In this document: positions 8,413-16,858 of the stretch, piece after piece | Layout of the letters: every line of letters begins with the position of its first letter | How positions within the stretch are numbered: position 1 is the stretch's first letter | Assembly (NCBI RefSeq): GCF_029222965.1 | Contig: NZ_JARHUD010000003.1 | Span: 1-64,000 of the forward strand | Direction: 5' to 3' | Length of the DNA: 64,000 nucleotides | From: Aquibaculum arenosum | GTDB lineage: Bacteria > Pseudomonadota > Alphaproteobacteria > Kiloniellales > DSM-21159 | Translations under genes and position numbers: made by a program | The notes under the pieces: generated by a model | What the model was told of the DNA's origin: nothing | Seen by the model: the letters and a program-made list of their open reading frames with translations, nothing else | The model's database searches: none

Positions 8413-10500
8413 ATGCCGGAGACTGGAGAACAGAGCTTAAGGCGACCGATGAAGCCAGATCGGGCCGGCAACAAAGGCTTCGGCATTACCGAGTGGTTCC
8501 GTCCCTTTGAGTACGAGCGGGTCGACGAGTGCTTGCTACATCTGACGAACCTCGGAGCCTCCCACCTGCGCACGCACCTTTCCTGGGCAGATTTCCACGT
8601 CGAGGGCGTTCCGGAGTGGTACGATTGGCTGATACCGCGGCTCGCGGAGCATGTCGATCTTCTCCCATGTGTCCACTACACACCTCCCTCCCTCTCTCGT
8701 ACCGGCACGACGGCCGGGCCACCTCGGCGCCTGCGCGATCTCGCAGATTTCGTAGACCAGGTTCTGGACCGCTATGGCAGTCACTTTACCCATCTCGAAC
8801 TCTGGAACGAACCCAACAATCTACTGGATTGGGATTGGCGCGCGGATCGCGGATGGCACCAGTTCTGCGAAATGATCGTGGCTGCAGCTCATTGGACGGA
8901 GCACCGCAGCTGGAAAGCGGTCTTGGGCGGCCCCGGCCCTTTCGACATCGAGTGGCTGAAAATGGTCGGACGCCAGGGGGTGCTTGAGCAGGTATCGGCG
9001 GTTGGCATCCATGGTTTTCCCGGAACCTGGGACAGTGAGACGGGCATCTGGACAGGCTGGGAAACGCAGATCACGCAGCTGCGCCAGGTCCTCTCGGAGT
9101 ACCAGCCTCACGCCGAGATATGGATCACGGAGGCCGGCTACTCCACATGGCGCCACGACGAACTTGAACAGGTGCGACGCTTTCTGGAAGCCGTCGATGC
9201 ACCCGCCGAACGCCTCTACTGGTATTCGCTGTGCGACCTGCCTCTCGATGCTGACATCCAGGAGGGGCGGCAGTTCGACATGCGGCACTACCATGTCGGC
9301 CTGCTCGATCGCCGCGGCCGGGACAAGCTCTTGGCACAGTTGCTGCGAAGGGGCGGCATAGCCAGTGCCCGCCGCAAGTTGCACATGGTCGGCCGCGGGA
9401 TCGATGCGCCTCAGCTGAAACCGTCAGGCAGGCGTCCCGTTCTCATTACCGGCGGGTCCGGCTTCATCGGCTGCAATCTGGCTCATGCGCTTCTGTCCGA
9501 GGGGCAGGAAGTCATCCTCTTCGACAATCTCAGCCGATCCGGCGTGGCCGCCAACCTGGAATGGCTGCGGGCTCACCATGGTGAGCGAGCAATCATTCAA
9601 ACCGCAGATCTGCGCGACACGACAGCGGTGGCCGATGCCGTGGGCGCCTGCAGCGCTGTCGTTCATCTGGCAGCCCAGGTGGCCGTCACGGAAAGCCTGG
9701 AGAGCCCCTTGGAGGACTTTGCCATCAATGCAGGCGGAACCCTGACACTACTGGAAGCGCTGCGGCGCAGAGGCGAGAAGGTTCCGCTCGTTTTTGCCAG
9801 CACCAACAAGGTCTACGGCTGCCTGCCCGATCTTCCCCTTCACCGAGGGGATGCGGGCTACCTGCCCAGCGATCCGGATGTTCTGGCCCGCGGCCTCGGC
9901 GAAAACCAGTCATTGCAGTTCGCAACGCCCTACGGTTGCTCCAAGGGAGCGGCAGATCAGTACGTTCTCGACTATGCCGCCTCCTTCGGTCTGCCCGCGG
10001 TCGTCCTTCGTATGAGCTGCATCTATGGCCAGCGGCAGTTCGGCACGGAGGATCAGGGATGGGTGGCGCACTTCCTCATCAAGGCGCTAAACGACGAGCC
10101 CATCACACTATTCGGCGACGGCTTTCAGGTCCGCGACGTGCTGCATGTGGATGATGCGGTGCGGGCCTATCGACTGCTGCTCAAGAATGCGGAAGGCCTC
10201 GCCGGCCAGGTTTTTAACCTCGGTGGCGGACCAGGGAATGCCGTTAGCCTGCTGACCATGCTGTCGGAGATCGAAGCCTTGCTCGGCCGGCCCGTCGAGC
10301 GGCAGCACGCCCCCATGCGGGCGGGAGATCAGCGCTACTTTGTCGCCGATACTGGCCGGCTGGAAGCGGCCACCGGATGGTGCGCCAGCGTGCCCTGGCG
10401 CGACGGGCTGCAACAACTCTGCTCTTGGCTGCAGCAGCAGTCACCGGTCGAGGGGCTTCCCGGCCAGAAGAAAGACCCAGCTTGGAGTGTTTCCGCATGA
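8413..10500 (+). CDS. Two-domain fusion: clan-A glycoside hydrolase-like plus CDP-paratose 2-epimerase-like SDR
   Basis: A 695-residue fusion. Residues about 20-310 form a TIM-barrel hydrolase-like domain: HLELWNEPNN gives the clan GH-A acid/base E133 and IWITEAGYST the nucleophile E240. Residues about 341-690 form an extended SDR with GGSGFIG (347-353), STNKVYG, catalytic Y507/K511, and the run RMSCIYGQRQFGTEDQGW, which is characteristic of CDP-paratose 2-epimerases. Both domains keep their catalytic residues. No signal peptide is seen, so the hydrolase half would be cytosolic. AGGAA sits eight bases before ATG 8413; the stop overlaps the next start. The substrates of both halves are unknown. 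Confidence 0.85.
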   Translation: MPETGEQSLRRPMKPDRAGNKGFGITEWFRPFEYERVDECLLHLTNLGASHLRTHLSWADFHVEGVPEWYDWLIPRLAEHVDLLPCVHYTPPSLSRTGTTAGPPRRLRDLADFVDQVLDRYGSHFTHLELWNEPNNLLDWDWRADRGWHQFCEMIVAAAHWTEHRSWKAVLGGPGPFDIEWLKMVGRQGVLEQVSAVGIHGFPGTWDSETGIWTGWETQITQLRQVLSEYQPHAEIWITEAGYSTWRHDELEQVRRFLEAVDAPAERLYWYSLCDLPLDADIQEGRQFDMRHYHVGLLDRRGRDKLLAQLLRRGGIASARRKLHMVGRGIDAPQLKPSGRRPVLITGGSGFIGCNLAHALLSEGQEVILFDNLSRSGVAANLEWLRAHHGERAIIQTADLRDTTAVADAVGACSAVVHLAAQVAVTESLESPLEDFAINAGGTLTLLEALRRRGEKVPLVFASTNKVYGCLPDLPLHRGDAGYLPSDPDVLARGLGENQSLQFATPYGCSKGAADQYVLDYAASFGLPAVVLRMSCIYGQRQFGTEDQGWVAHFLIKALNDEPITLFGDGFQVRDVLHVDDAVRAYRLLLKNAEGLAGQVFNLGGGPGNAVSLLTMLSEIEALLGRPVERQHAPMRAGDQRYFVADTGRLEAATGWCASVPWRDGLQQLCSWLQQQSPVEGLPGQKKDPAWSVSA

Positions 10501-11786
10501 AACTGGCTCTGGTCAATCCGCCTTGGCGCTTCGAGGGCAGCATCTACTTCGGGTGCCGCGAACCGCATCTGCCGCTGGAGTTCGGTTATACCGCGGCGAT
10601 GCTGCGCGCCGCCGGGCACGAAGTGCTGCTTTTGGACGGGCACCTCACCGAGACACCCGCGGAGCACCTGGTCGAGGATATTTCCGCCTTTGCCCCGGAC
10701 TACACTGTTGTCACCACCGCACCGAGCTATCTTTTCTGGCGCTGTCCGCCGCCGGAGTTGCGGGTGCCGGCGGAGATCATCCGGCTGCTGGACGGGCGCG
10801 GCGGTCGGGTCGTCGCCGTGGGCCCCCATGGTTCGACCACGCCGCGTGCCGCCCTGACGAAGTTGGGGGCCGACATTGTTGTGCGCGGCGAGTGCGAGGA
10901 GGTCGTGACCAACCTTGCCTCGGCGCAGGATTATCGGCGGGTTCCCTCTATCGCCTACCTTGACAAGGGGGAAGTGCAGGTAACCGGGGCACCCAATGTC
11001 AGTCCCTTCGTGGAGCAGCCACCTCTGGCCTGGCCGGACGAGTGGATTACCAGGCACAGCCATCACCATCATCGCTTCGATACCCGGCCGTCCGGACCCG
11101 GGGCCGAGGTTGAAGCCTCACGCGGCTGCCCCTTCGCCTGCAGTTTCTGCGCTAAGCTCGACTACCGGGATGGCTACCGGAAGCGGGCGCTGCGCCATTT
11201 GCTGCCGGAAATCGACGCCCTGATCGCTCAAGGTGTCACATACCTCTACTTCATCGATGAGATCTTCCTGCCACAGGCGGACCTGCTTCAGGCGCTGGTC
11301 GAGCGGCCCGTGCAGTTCGGCGTTCAGACCCGCATCGACCTCTGGAAGCCCGAGATGATCGAACTGCTGGGACGCGCCGGATGTGTCTCGGTCGAGGCCG
11401 GCGTGGAAAGCCTCAGCGTCGAGGGGCGGGCGGCCCTGAACAAGCGCTGTCGCCTGAGCAATGAAGAACTGGCGGAGCTCCTGCTGCTGGCGCGCAGCCA
11501 CATCCCCTTCGTGCAGGCTAACCTTTTGGGAACCGAGGAAGACGACCCGCTGGTCATCGCGCAATGGCGGCAGCGGCTGCAGCAGGCGGATGTCTGGTCG
11601 AACGACCCGGTTCCGCTTTTCCCCTACCCGGCCTCGCCCCAGTACCGCATGCTTTGGGGTGAGCCGGACGACCAGGCCTGGGAGCGGGCCCACGCACACT
11701 ACCTCGCTGCCTTCGCGCGTTTCAGCGACATCCAGGAAGCGCGGCCAGCGGACCTTGCCCAGCTGGAGGCGGAGTATTGCCGCTGA
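10497..11786 (+). CDS. B12-binding domain radical SAM protein ('rhizo-twelve' type)
   Basis: A 429-residue enzyme with an N-terminal cobalamin-binding-like Rossmann domain (about 1-150, opening LALVNPPW and including VAVGPHGS) and a radical SAM core with the cluster motif CPFACSFC (C211, C215, C218). The FIDEIFLP segment and later GVESLS match B12-dependent radical SAM enzymes. Such enzymes often transfer methyl groups to unactivated carbons or rearrange rings, so carbon methylation of a sugar or lipid is possible but unproven. ATG 10497 overlaps the upstream stop. An HSHHHHRF stretch (187-194) precedes the cluster motif. From memory it fits the TIGRFAM entry TIGR04295; this needs checking. 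Confidence 0.85.
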   Translation: MKLALVNPPWRFEGSIYFGCREPHLPLEFGYTAAMLRAAGHEVLLLDGHLTETPAEHLVEDISAFAPDYTVVTTAPSYLFWRCPPPELRVPAEIIRLLDGRGGRVVAVGPHGSTTPRAALTKLGADIVVRGECEEVVTNLASAQDYRRVPSIAYLDKGEVQVTGAPNVSPFVEQPPLAWPDEWITRHSHHHHRFDTRPSGPGAEVEASRGCPFACSFCAKLDYRDGYRKRALRHLLPEIDALIAQGVTYLYFIDEIFLPQADLLQALVERPVQFGVQTRIDLWKPEMIELLGRAGCVSVEAGVESLSVEGRAALNKRCRLSNEELAELLLLARSHIPFVQANLLGTEEDDPLVIAQWRQRLQQADVWSNDPVPLFPYPASPQYRMLWGEPDDQAWERAHAHYLAAFARFSDIQEARPADLAQLEAEYCR

Positions 11787-12868
11787 AACCAGGGCACCTC
11801 ATGATGACCGCCGACAGCGTCGGCGGTGTCTGGCGCTACGGCTTGGACGTCAGTGCGGAACTGGTGCGCCGCGGCGTAACGGTGACCTTGGCGGGCCTGG
11901 GGCCACTGCCTTCGCGGGGGCAGGTGCAGGAAGCCGATGCGGCCGCCGTTGATCTGGTCTGGCTGGACGTGCCGCTGGATTGGGCCGACCCGAAAGGAGA
12001 AGCATTGGCGCAGGGCGCCGCTGCCCTGAATGATCTGCTGTCGGAGCGCCGGCCCGACCTGCTGCATCTGAACACACCCAGTCTTGCCTCCTTGCTGGAG
12101 GGACGACCGCCGTGCCTTGCTGCCGCTCACTCCTGTCTTGCCACCTGGTGGCGCGCTATGCGCAGCGAAGCGCTGCCGGCTGATTGGCAGCGGCACGCAC
12201 AGGACATGGCCTCCGGTCTCGCGGCCGCCGACGTCGTAACGGCGCCCACCGCCGCCTTTGCCGCTCAATTGCGCGCGGCCTATTCCCAGCTGCCGCCGGT
12301 GCAGGTGGTGCCCAACGGCGGTCGTACCATCGAAGCGCAAGCAAAGGGGCAGTTCGTCCTCGCAGCCGGGAGGTGGTGGGACGAGTCCAAGAACCTGTGG
12401 GCGCTGGAGGCCGCGGCGCGAGAGGTCGCATGGCCAGTCCATGCCGCCGGCCCGCTGGCTGGCCCGGAAACCGCCGTCGCCGCTCCGGATCATCTGTCCT
12501 GCCTTGGCTCGCTGGATTACCGCGAGCTCACGCGCTGGTTCGCGATGGCTCCCATCTTTGTCTCGCCTGCGCGCTATGAGCCGTTCGGCTTGGCCGTGCT
12601 GGAAGCCGCGAGCGCCGGTGCGGCTCTGGTTCTCTCGGACATTGCGACCTTTCGCGAGCTGTGGGACGACTGCGCCGTCTTTGTCGATCCGCTGCAGCCC
12701 GAGGCGATGGCACGCAGCATCAACGCGCTCATTGAAGACGAGAAGTCCCGCGCCCTGCTCGGCGCCCGCGCCCAGCGCCGTGCTGCGAGCTTCACTGTCC
12801 CCCGGCAGGTGGATGCCTTGTTGACTGCCTATCATCGTGCAGCAGAGACGCGATTCCAGACTGTCTGA
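11777..12868 (+). CDS. Glycosyltransferase family 4-like (group 1)
   Basis: A 363-residue GT-B retaining transferase. The N-terminus has the TADSVGGVWRYGLDVSAEL motif, usual for transferases that begin with MTxDxVGGVW. The C-terminal half has VLAAGRWWDESKNL and the nucleotide-binding pattern SPARYEPFGLAVLEAASAGAALVLSD with the conserved E-x7-E spacing. I keep TTG 11777 because it includes the first beta strand (HLMMTAD) and has GGAGG eight bases upstream; ATG 11801 is an alternative. It overlaps the radical SAM gene by ten bases. Confidence 0.82.
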   Translation: MPLKPGHLMMTADSVGGVWRYGLDVSAELVRRGVTVTLAGLGPLPSRGQVQEADAAAVDLVWLDVPLDWADPKGEALAQGAAALNDLLSERRPDLLHLNTPSLASLLEGRPPCLAAAHSCLATWWRAMRSEALPADWQRHAQDMASGLAAADVVTAPTAAFAAQLRAAYSQLPPVQVVPNGGRTIEAQAKGQFVLAAGRWWDESKNLWALEAAAREVAWPVHAAGPLAGPETAVAAPDHLSCLGSLDYRELTRWFAMAPIFVSPARYEPFGLAVLEAASAGAALVLSDIATFRELWDDCAVFVDPLQPEAMARSINALIEDEKSRALLGARAQRRAASFTVPRQVDALLTAYHRAAETRFQTV

Positions 12869-12896
12869 GTATCACGGCTGAAAGGAGAGCCCGCGG

Positions 12897-13991
12897 ATGA
12901 GGATCGCCTTCTATGGTTCCAGCCTTCTGTCGAGTTACTGGAACGGCGCAGCCACTTATTACCGCGGCTTGATCAAGGCGCTGGCGGCACTGGGGCATGA
13001 TGTGACCTTTTTCGAACCCGATGCCTTCGAACGCCAGTCCCACGCCGACATCGCGCCGCCGTCGTGGTGCCGGGTGGTGGTCTATCCCCCTGACATGACG
13101 GGTGTCCGAAGTGTTGCCGCACGGGCTGGCGAAGCGGATGTGGTGGTCAAGGCCAGCGGCGTCGGGGTCCTGGACGACGAACTGCTGCTCGCGGTCATGG
13201 CGGGCGCCGCACCAGGCGCTCTGCGCCTCTGGTGGGATGTCGACGCGCCGGCGACTTTGGCAGAGCTTGAACAGCGGCCGGATGCGCCGCTGCTGCGCCT
13301 CCTGCCCCGGCTCGATGGCGTGCTGACCTACGGTGGGGGGACGGGAGTGGTCGCTGCCTACCGGGAGTTCGGCGCGAAGCACTGCGAGCCCGTCTACAAT
13401 GCGCTCGATCCCGACAGTCACCATCCAGTGACGCCAGCGCCACGCTATAACGCCGACCTCTCGTTCCTCGGCAACCGCCTGCCCGATCGCGAGACCCGGG
13501 TGGAGAGCTTTCTGCTGGAGCCGGCGCGGCAGGCGCCGCATCTGAGCTTTCTGCTCGGCGGCGCCGGCTGGGACAGCAAGGAACTGCCCGAGAATGTGCG
13601 CGCCCTGGGGCATGTGCCGACTGCAGAGCACAACGCCTTCAACGCCAGTCCGCGAGCTGTGCTGAACATAAACCGCGACAGCATGGCTGCTCGCGGCTTC
13701 TCGCCGCCAACGCGGATCTTCGAGGCCGCCGGTGCCGGAGCTTGTGTCGTGACGGATGCCTGGCCGGGCATCGAGGACTTTTTGCGGCCGGATGACGAAG
13801 TGCTGGTGGTGCGCAACGGCCAGGAGCTGCTCGAGTGCCTTAATGCCCTCACGTCGGATCGGGCGGCTGCCATCGGGCAAGCGGCCCTGCAGCGGCTGCT
13901 GCGCTCGCACACCTACGCACAGCGGGCGCGGCAAGTCGATGAACTGCTGGCGACCCTGGCCGACCAAGCCGCCAGCGCGCCCGTTGCCTGA
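12897..13991 (+). CDS. Glycosyltransferase, CgeB-like (third copy)
   Basis: A 364-residue CgeB-like transferase. It begins MRIAFYGSSLLSSYWNGAATYYRGLIKALAALGHDVTFFEPD, includes LRLWWDVDAPATLAEL and DGVLTYGGG, and ends with PPTRIFEAAGAGACVVTDAWPGIEDF, the donor-site region shared with the copy at 6239-7369. AAGGAG lies upstream of ATG 12897. Transferases of this type in one cluster suggest successive sugar additions. It is 28 bases downstream of the GT4-like gene, so in the same operon. Confidence 0.83.
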   Translation: MRIAFYGSSLLSSYWNGAATYYRGLIKALAALGHDVTFFEPDAFERQSHADIAPPSWCRVVVYPPDMTGVRSVAARAGEADVVVKASGVGVLDDELLLAVMAGAAPGALRLWWDVDAPATLAELEQRPDAPLLRLLPRLDGVLTYGGGTGVVAAYREFGAKHCEPVYNALDPDSHHPVTPAPRYNADLSFLGNRLPDRETRVESFLLEPARQAPHLSFLLGGAGWDSKELPENVRALGHVPTAEHNAFNASPRAVLNINRDSMAARGFSPPTRIFEAAGAGACVVTDAWPGIEDFLRPDDEVLVVRNGQELLECLNALTSDRAAAIGQAALQRLLRSHTYAQRARQVDELLATLADQAASAPVA

Positions 13992-14014
13992 GCAAGGAGG
14001 ACGCAACACGCGCC

Positions 14015-15040
14015 ATGAGCAGTCACCAGCGGCGCCGGGCGCTGCGTGCCACAGGCTTGCGCCTCGCGAAGGTGGACGGGCTGACCATCCGGCGCCAGCG
14101 TTGTGGCCGAGGCTTCATCTACCGCGATGAGGCCGGGCAGCGTATCGACGATGCAGAAACTCTCCAGCGCATCCGCAGCCTCGCAATCCCGCCCGCATAT
14201 GAAGAGGTTTGTATTTCCCCCGATGCGCGGAGCCACCTTCAGGCGGTGGGTCGCGACGCCGCCGGTCGGCTGCAGTACCGCTATCATCCAGGCTGGGAGG
14301 AAGTCCGCGAGGCCGAGAAGGTGGAGCGCCTGGCTCAATTCTGCGCTAGCCTTCCGCGACTGCGCCGCAGAGTGCGCCGCGATCTGCGGAAGGAGGGCCT
14401 CACCCGTGAACGGGTGTTGGCCGCCATCGTGCTGATCATCGACCGCACCCACATTCGCATCGGCTGTGAAGACTATGTCCACTCCGGACGCACGCGCGGC
14501 GCCTCAACCCTGCTGAAGCGCAACGTCCACTGTGACGGCAAACACCTCAGTCTCACCTTCCGTGGTAAGGGCGGGCGAGAGGTCCGCTGTGAACTGGCTC
14601 ACCCCTCCCTCACCGCCCTGGCACGCGAACTGCACACCCTGCCGGGCAGCCGTTTCTTCCAATATCGCGGTGCGCAGGGCAAGCGACACAAAGTGACGGC
14701 CGGCGAGGTCAACGCCTATTTGCGTGAAGCTGCGGGGGCACCGGTGAGCGCCAAGGACTTCCGCTCGCTCACCGCCACCGCCGCAGCCGGCCAGAGACTG
14801 GCGCGCCTGCAGCCCGAAGCGCGAGAACGGGCGCGTAACCGGCAGATCGCCTCGGTCATGCACGAAGTGGCTGAGATGCTGAGCAATACGCCGGCGGTTG
14901 TGAGACGCAGCTATGTCCACCGCTGCGTTGTGCAGGCCTTCACGGGTGGCACGCTTGCGGGACGCTTCGCGAACTGCCAGCCGGCCGACAGCCTCTCCCG
15001 AGCGGAAACGCTGGTCGCGCAGTTGGTCTCCAAGGGATGA
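14015..15040 (+). CDS. DNA topoisomerase IB
   Basis: A 341-residue bacterial/poxvirus-type topoisomerase IB, which relaxes supercoils through a 3'-phosphotyrosyl intermediate. The N-terminal domain includes the IPPAYEEVCIS segment; the core contains IDRTHIRIGCEDY and the KDFRSLTATAA motif; the catalytic tyrosine lies in the SNTPAVVRRSYVHRCVVQAF segment near the C-terminus. Length fits the family. The gene sits inside the glycan cluster on the same strand, 23 bases after the third CgeB-like gene and 38 bases before the methyltransferase. AAGGAGGA lies about 14 bases before ATG 14015, which is long spacing. Its link to glycan synthesis is unexplained. Confidence 0.9.
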   Translation: MSSHQRRRALRATGLRLAKVDGLTIRRQRCGRGFIYRDEAGQRIDDAETLQRIRSLAIPPAYEEVCISPDARSHLQAVGRDAAGRLQYRYHPGWEEVREAEKVERLAQFCASLPRLRRRVRRDLRKEGLTRERVLAAIVLIIDRTHIRIGCEDYVHSGRTRGASTLLKRNVHCDGKHLSLTFRGKGGREVRCELAHPSLTALARELHTLPGSRFFQYRGAQGKRHKVTAGEVNAYLREAAGAPVSAKDFRSLTATAAAGQRLARLQPEARERARNRQIASVMHEVAEMLSNTPAVVRRSYVHRCVVQAFTGGTLAGRFANCQPADSLSRAETLVAQLVSKG

Positions 15041-15078
15041 GGAATGCAGTGCCGGCACAGTCGACTGGGAGATGAACC

Positions 15079-15801
15079 ATGAGCAGCGATGGAGTATCAG
15101 CGAAGCACGACACCGAACGTCGCATACGCGCGCTGGGCAAGTGGTTCCACAACATGGATTTGGGCGGCGTGTCCACCGCTCCGGAACACTTCCTGGGCGA
15201 CTATCCCGGATGGATCTGGCGACGGTTGCAGCCGGCTTTACCTAGAGATCTTAGCGGCCGCACGGTTCTCGACGTCGGCTGCAACGGAGGTTTCTTCTCG
15301 ATCGAGATGAAGCGTCTCGGGGCCGAACGGGTGGTGGGGATCGATTCCGATGAACGCTATCTGGCGCAAGCACGCTTCGCAGCGGAGACACTCGGTGTTG
15401 AGATCGAACTGCACCGCATGTCGGTCTACGAGATTGCTGCGCTGCAAGAGCGGTTTGACGTGGTGCTCTTCATGGGCGTGCTGTACCACCTGCGCCATCC
15501 CCTGCTGGCCCTGGACCTGCTGCACGAGCACGCAACCAAGGACCTCTTCATCTTCCAATCGCTTCAGCGTGGCAGCCAGGATGCTGCGGCCCTGGCACCT
15601 GACTACCCCTTCGCCGAGGAAGAGGTGTTCAACGACCCGGCCTACCCACGCCTCCACTTTGTGGAGCAGTCTTTCGCCGGCGATCCCACAAACTGGTGGA
15701 TTCCAAACCGGGCCTGCTGCGAAGCCATGCTTCGGAGCGCGGGATACGAAATTGTCCGAAAACCTTACGACGAGATATACCTTTGCCTCCATAAACAATA
15801 G
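15079..15801 (+). CDS. SAM-dependent methyltransferase, Rta_06860-like family
   Basis: A 240-residue class I methyltransferase. It opens with HDTERRIRALGKWFHNMDLGG, then the SAM-binding motif VLDVGCNGGFFSIEMKRLGA (about 68-87), an acidic GIDSDERYL strand end, and the LFMGVLYHLRHPLLALD segment. The C-terminal NWWIPNRACCEAMLRSAGY pattern resembles methyltransferases acting on tRNA-like or glycan substrates (CmoB-like fold). From memory it matches TIGRFAM TIGR04290, whose members accompany the B12 radical SAM protein described here. GGGAGAT precedes ATG 15079 by six bases. The substrate is presumably the cluster's glycoside. Confidence 0.8.
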   Translation: MSSDGVSAKHDTERRIRALGKWFHNMDLGGVSTAPEHFLGDYPGWIWRRLQPALPRDLSGRTVLDVGCNGGFFSIEMKRLGAERVVGIDSDERYLAQARFAAETLGVEIELHRMSVYEIAALQERFDVVLFMGVLYHLRHPLLALDLLHEHATKDLFIFQSLQRGSQDAAALAPDYPFAEEEVFNDPAYPRLHFVEQSFAGDPTNWWIPNRACCEAMLRSAGYEIVRKPYDEIYLCLHKQ

Positions 15802-15985
15802 CCACTCTTCTTCCTTTTGAACCTATGATCAGCAGCATATTTTAAAGAAGTCATCTCAGTTAACCCCTCTTTTCACCTGCTGCTACTGCACGTACCAATC
15901 CGCTTCTACTTGACATGGATAGGGTTGCTATCGGAATGTAGCGCATCACCTTGCATTCCGACGTTGCTTCAGAGGTTCTTTTTAA

Positions 15986-16807
15986 ATGGTGTGCCAGCGC
16001 AACTCTCTCACCGTGACGCGAATCTTGGGTCTGTCACGCAGTGGCAATCACGCCATAATTGACTGGATTCTGGCGCAGTTGTCCGGTCGCTGGTTGTTTC
16101 AGAATTGCGTTGTTCCGGAACAAGACCCCTTTGCCGGCGCTCGCCCCACCGATCATGGCGCCTGCCACGAGAGTAACCTCGCCGGCTTCGATCCCGAGGG
16201 GGTCGAGCCCGGTGAGTTGGACCATCTGCTTTTCAGTCAAGAAGACTGTTTTCTGCGTTCTGCCTGGGGCGAGCGCGCAACTGAGATTCAGGAAAGCGCG
16301 ATAGAGCAGCGTCTTGGCAGCATCGGAACGCGGATCGACCTTCTAATCCTGCGGGACCCCTACAATCTCTTTGCCAGCCGGCGCCGATTTAATGGCACCT
16401 TGCTACCGGAAGCGACGGCTTTGCGGGTCTGGAAGCAACACGCGCGAGCCTTCCTGGGATTGCGCACCTGTCTCAGCCATCGCTTTCTGGCCGTCAGCTA
16501 CAACCGCTGGTGCCGCGATCCCGGCTACCGTCAACGACTGGCGGAGCAACTGGGTTTGAATTTCACCGATGCCCGAGTGGATGCCGTGCCGGCCGTCGGC
16601 GGAGGCAGTTCCTTCGATGGGCAGGACTATCACGGCCAGGCCTCCCGGATGGCGGTCCACAAACGTTGGCGGCACTTCGCGGACGATCCACGTTTCCGAC
16701 GGCTTTTCGACGACCAGACCAAGGAACTGGCATATCGCACGCACGGGCCACCGCCGTGGGAGGAGCAAAGCCTTCGCTCCCCACTCCAGGAGGCGCTGCC
16801 AGCATAA
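15986..16807 (+). CDS. Sulfotransferase-like P-loop protein
   Basis: A 273-residue protein with two signatures of the sulfotransferase fold: a phosphate-binding loop variant GLSRSGNHAIIDWIL (15-29) and, after an expected interval, LILRDPYNLFASRRR (120-134), which matches the 3'-phosphate binding RDP...S motif of PAPS-dependent sulfotransferases. The usual GTT/GST of the loop is replaced by GNH, so this is a divergent member. GAGG lies about ten bases before ATG 15986. The 184 bases before it separate it from the methyltransferase, so it may have its own promoter, though its position suggests it decorates the same product. Not a confident substrate call. Confidence 0.55.
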   Translation: MVCQRNSLTVTRILGLSRSGNHAIIDWILAQLSGRWLFQNCVVPEQDPFAGARPTDHGACHESNLAGFDPEGVEPGELDHLLFSQEDCFLRSAWGERATEIQESAIEQRLGSIGTRIDLLILRDPYNLFASRRRFNGTLLPEATALRVWKQHARAFLGLRTCLSHRFLAVSYNRWCRDPGYRQRLAEQLGLNFTDARVDAVPAVGGGSSFDGQDYHGQASRMAVHKRWRHFADDPRFRRLFDDQTKELAYRTHGPPPWEEQSLRSPLQEALPA

Positions 16808-16858
16808 GGCGGTTCGACAGGATGATTGCTGGCGCCCCGCCCTGTCTTCCCGGCAGCG

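Noticed and set aside
15909-15945. TTGACA followed by an AT-poor stretch before 15986 as a promoter
   Set aside because: The -35-like hexamer is perfect but no acceptable -10 lies at 16-18 bases, so I do not list it.
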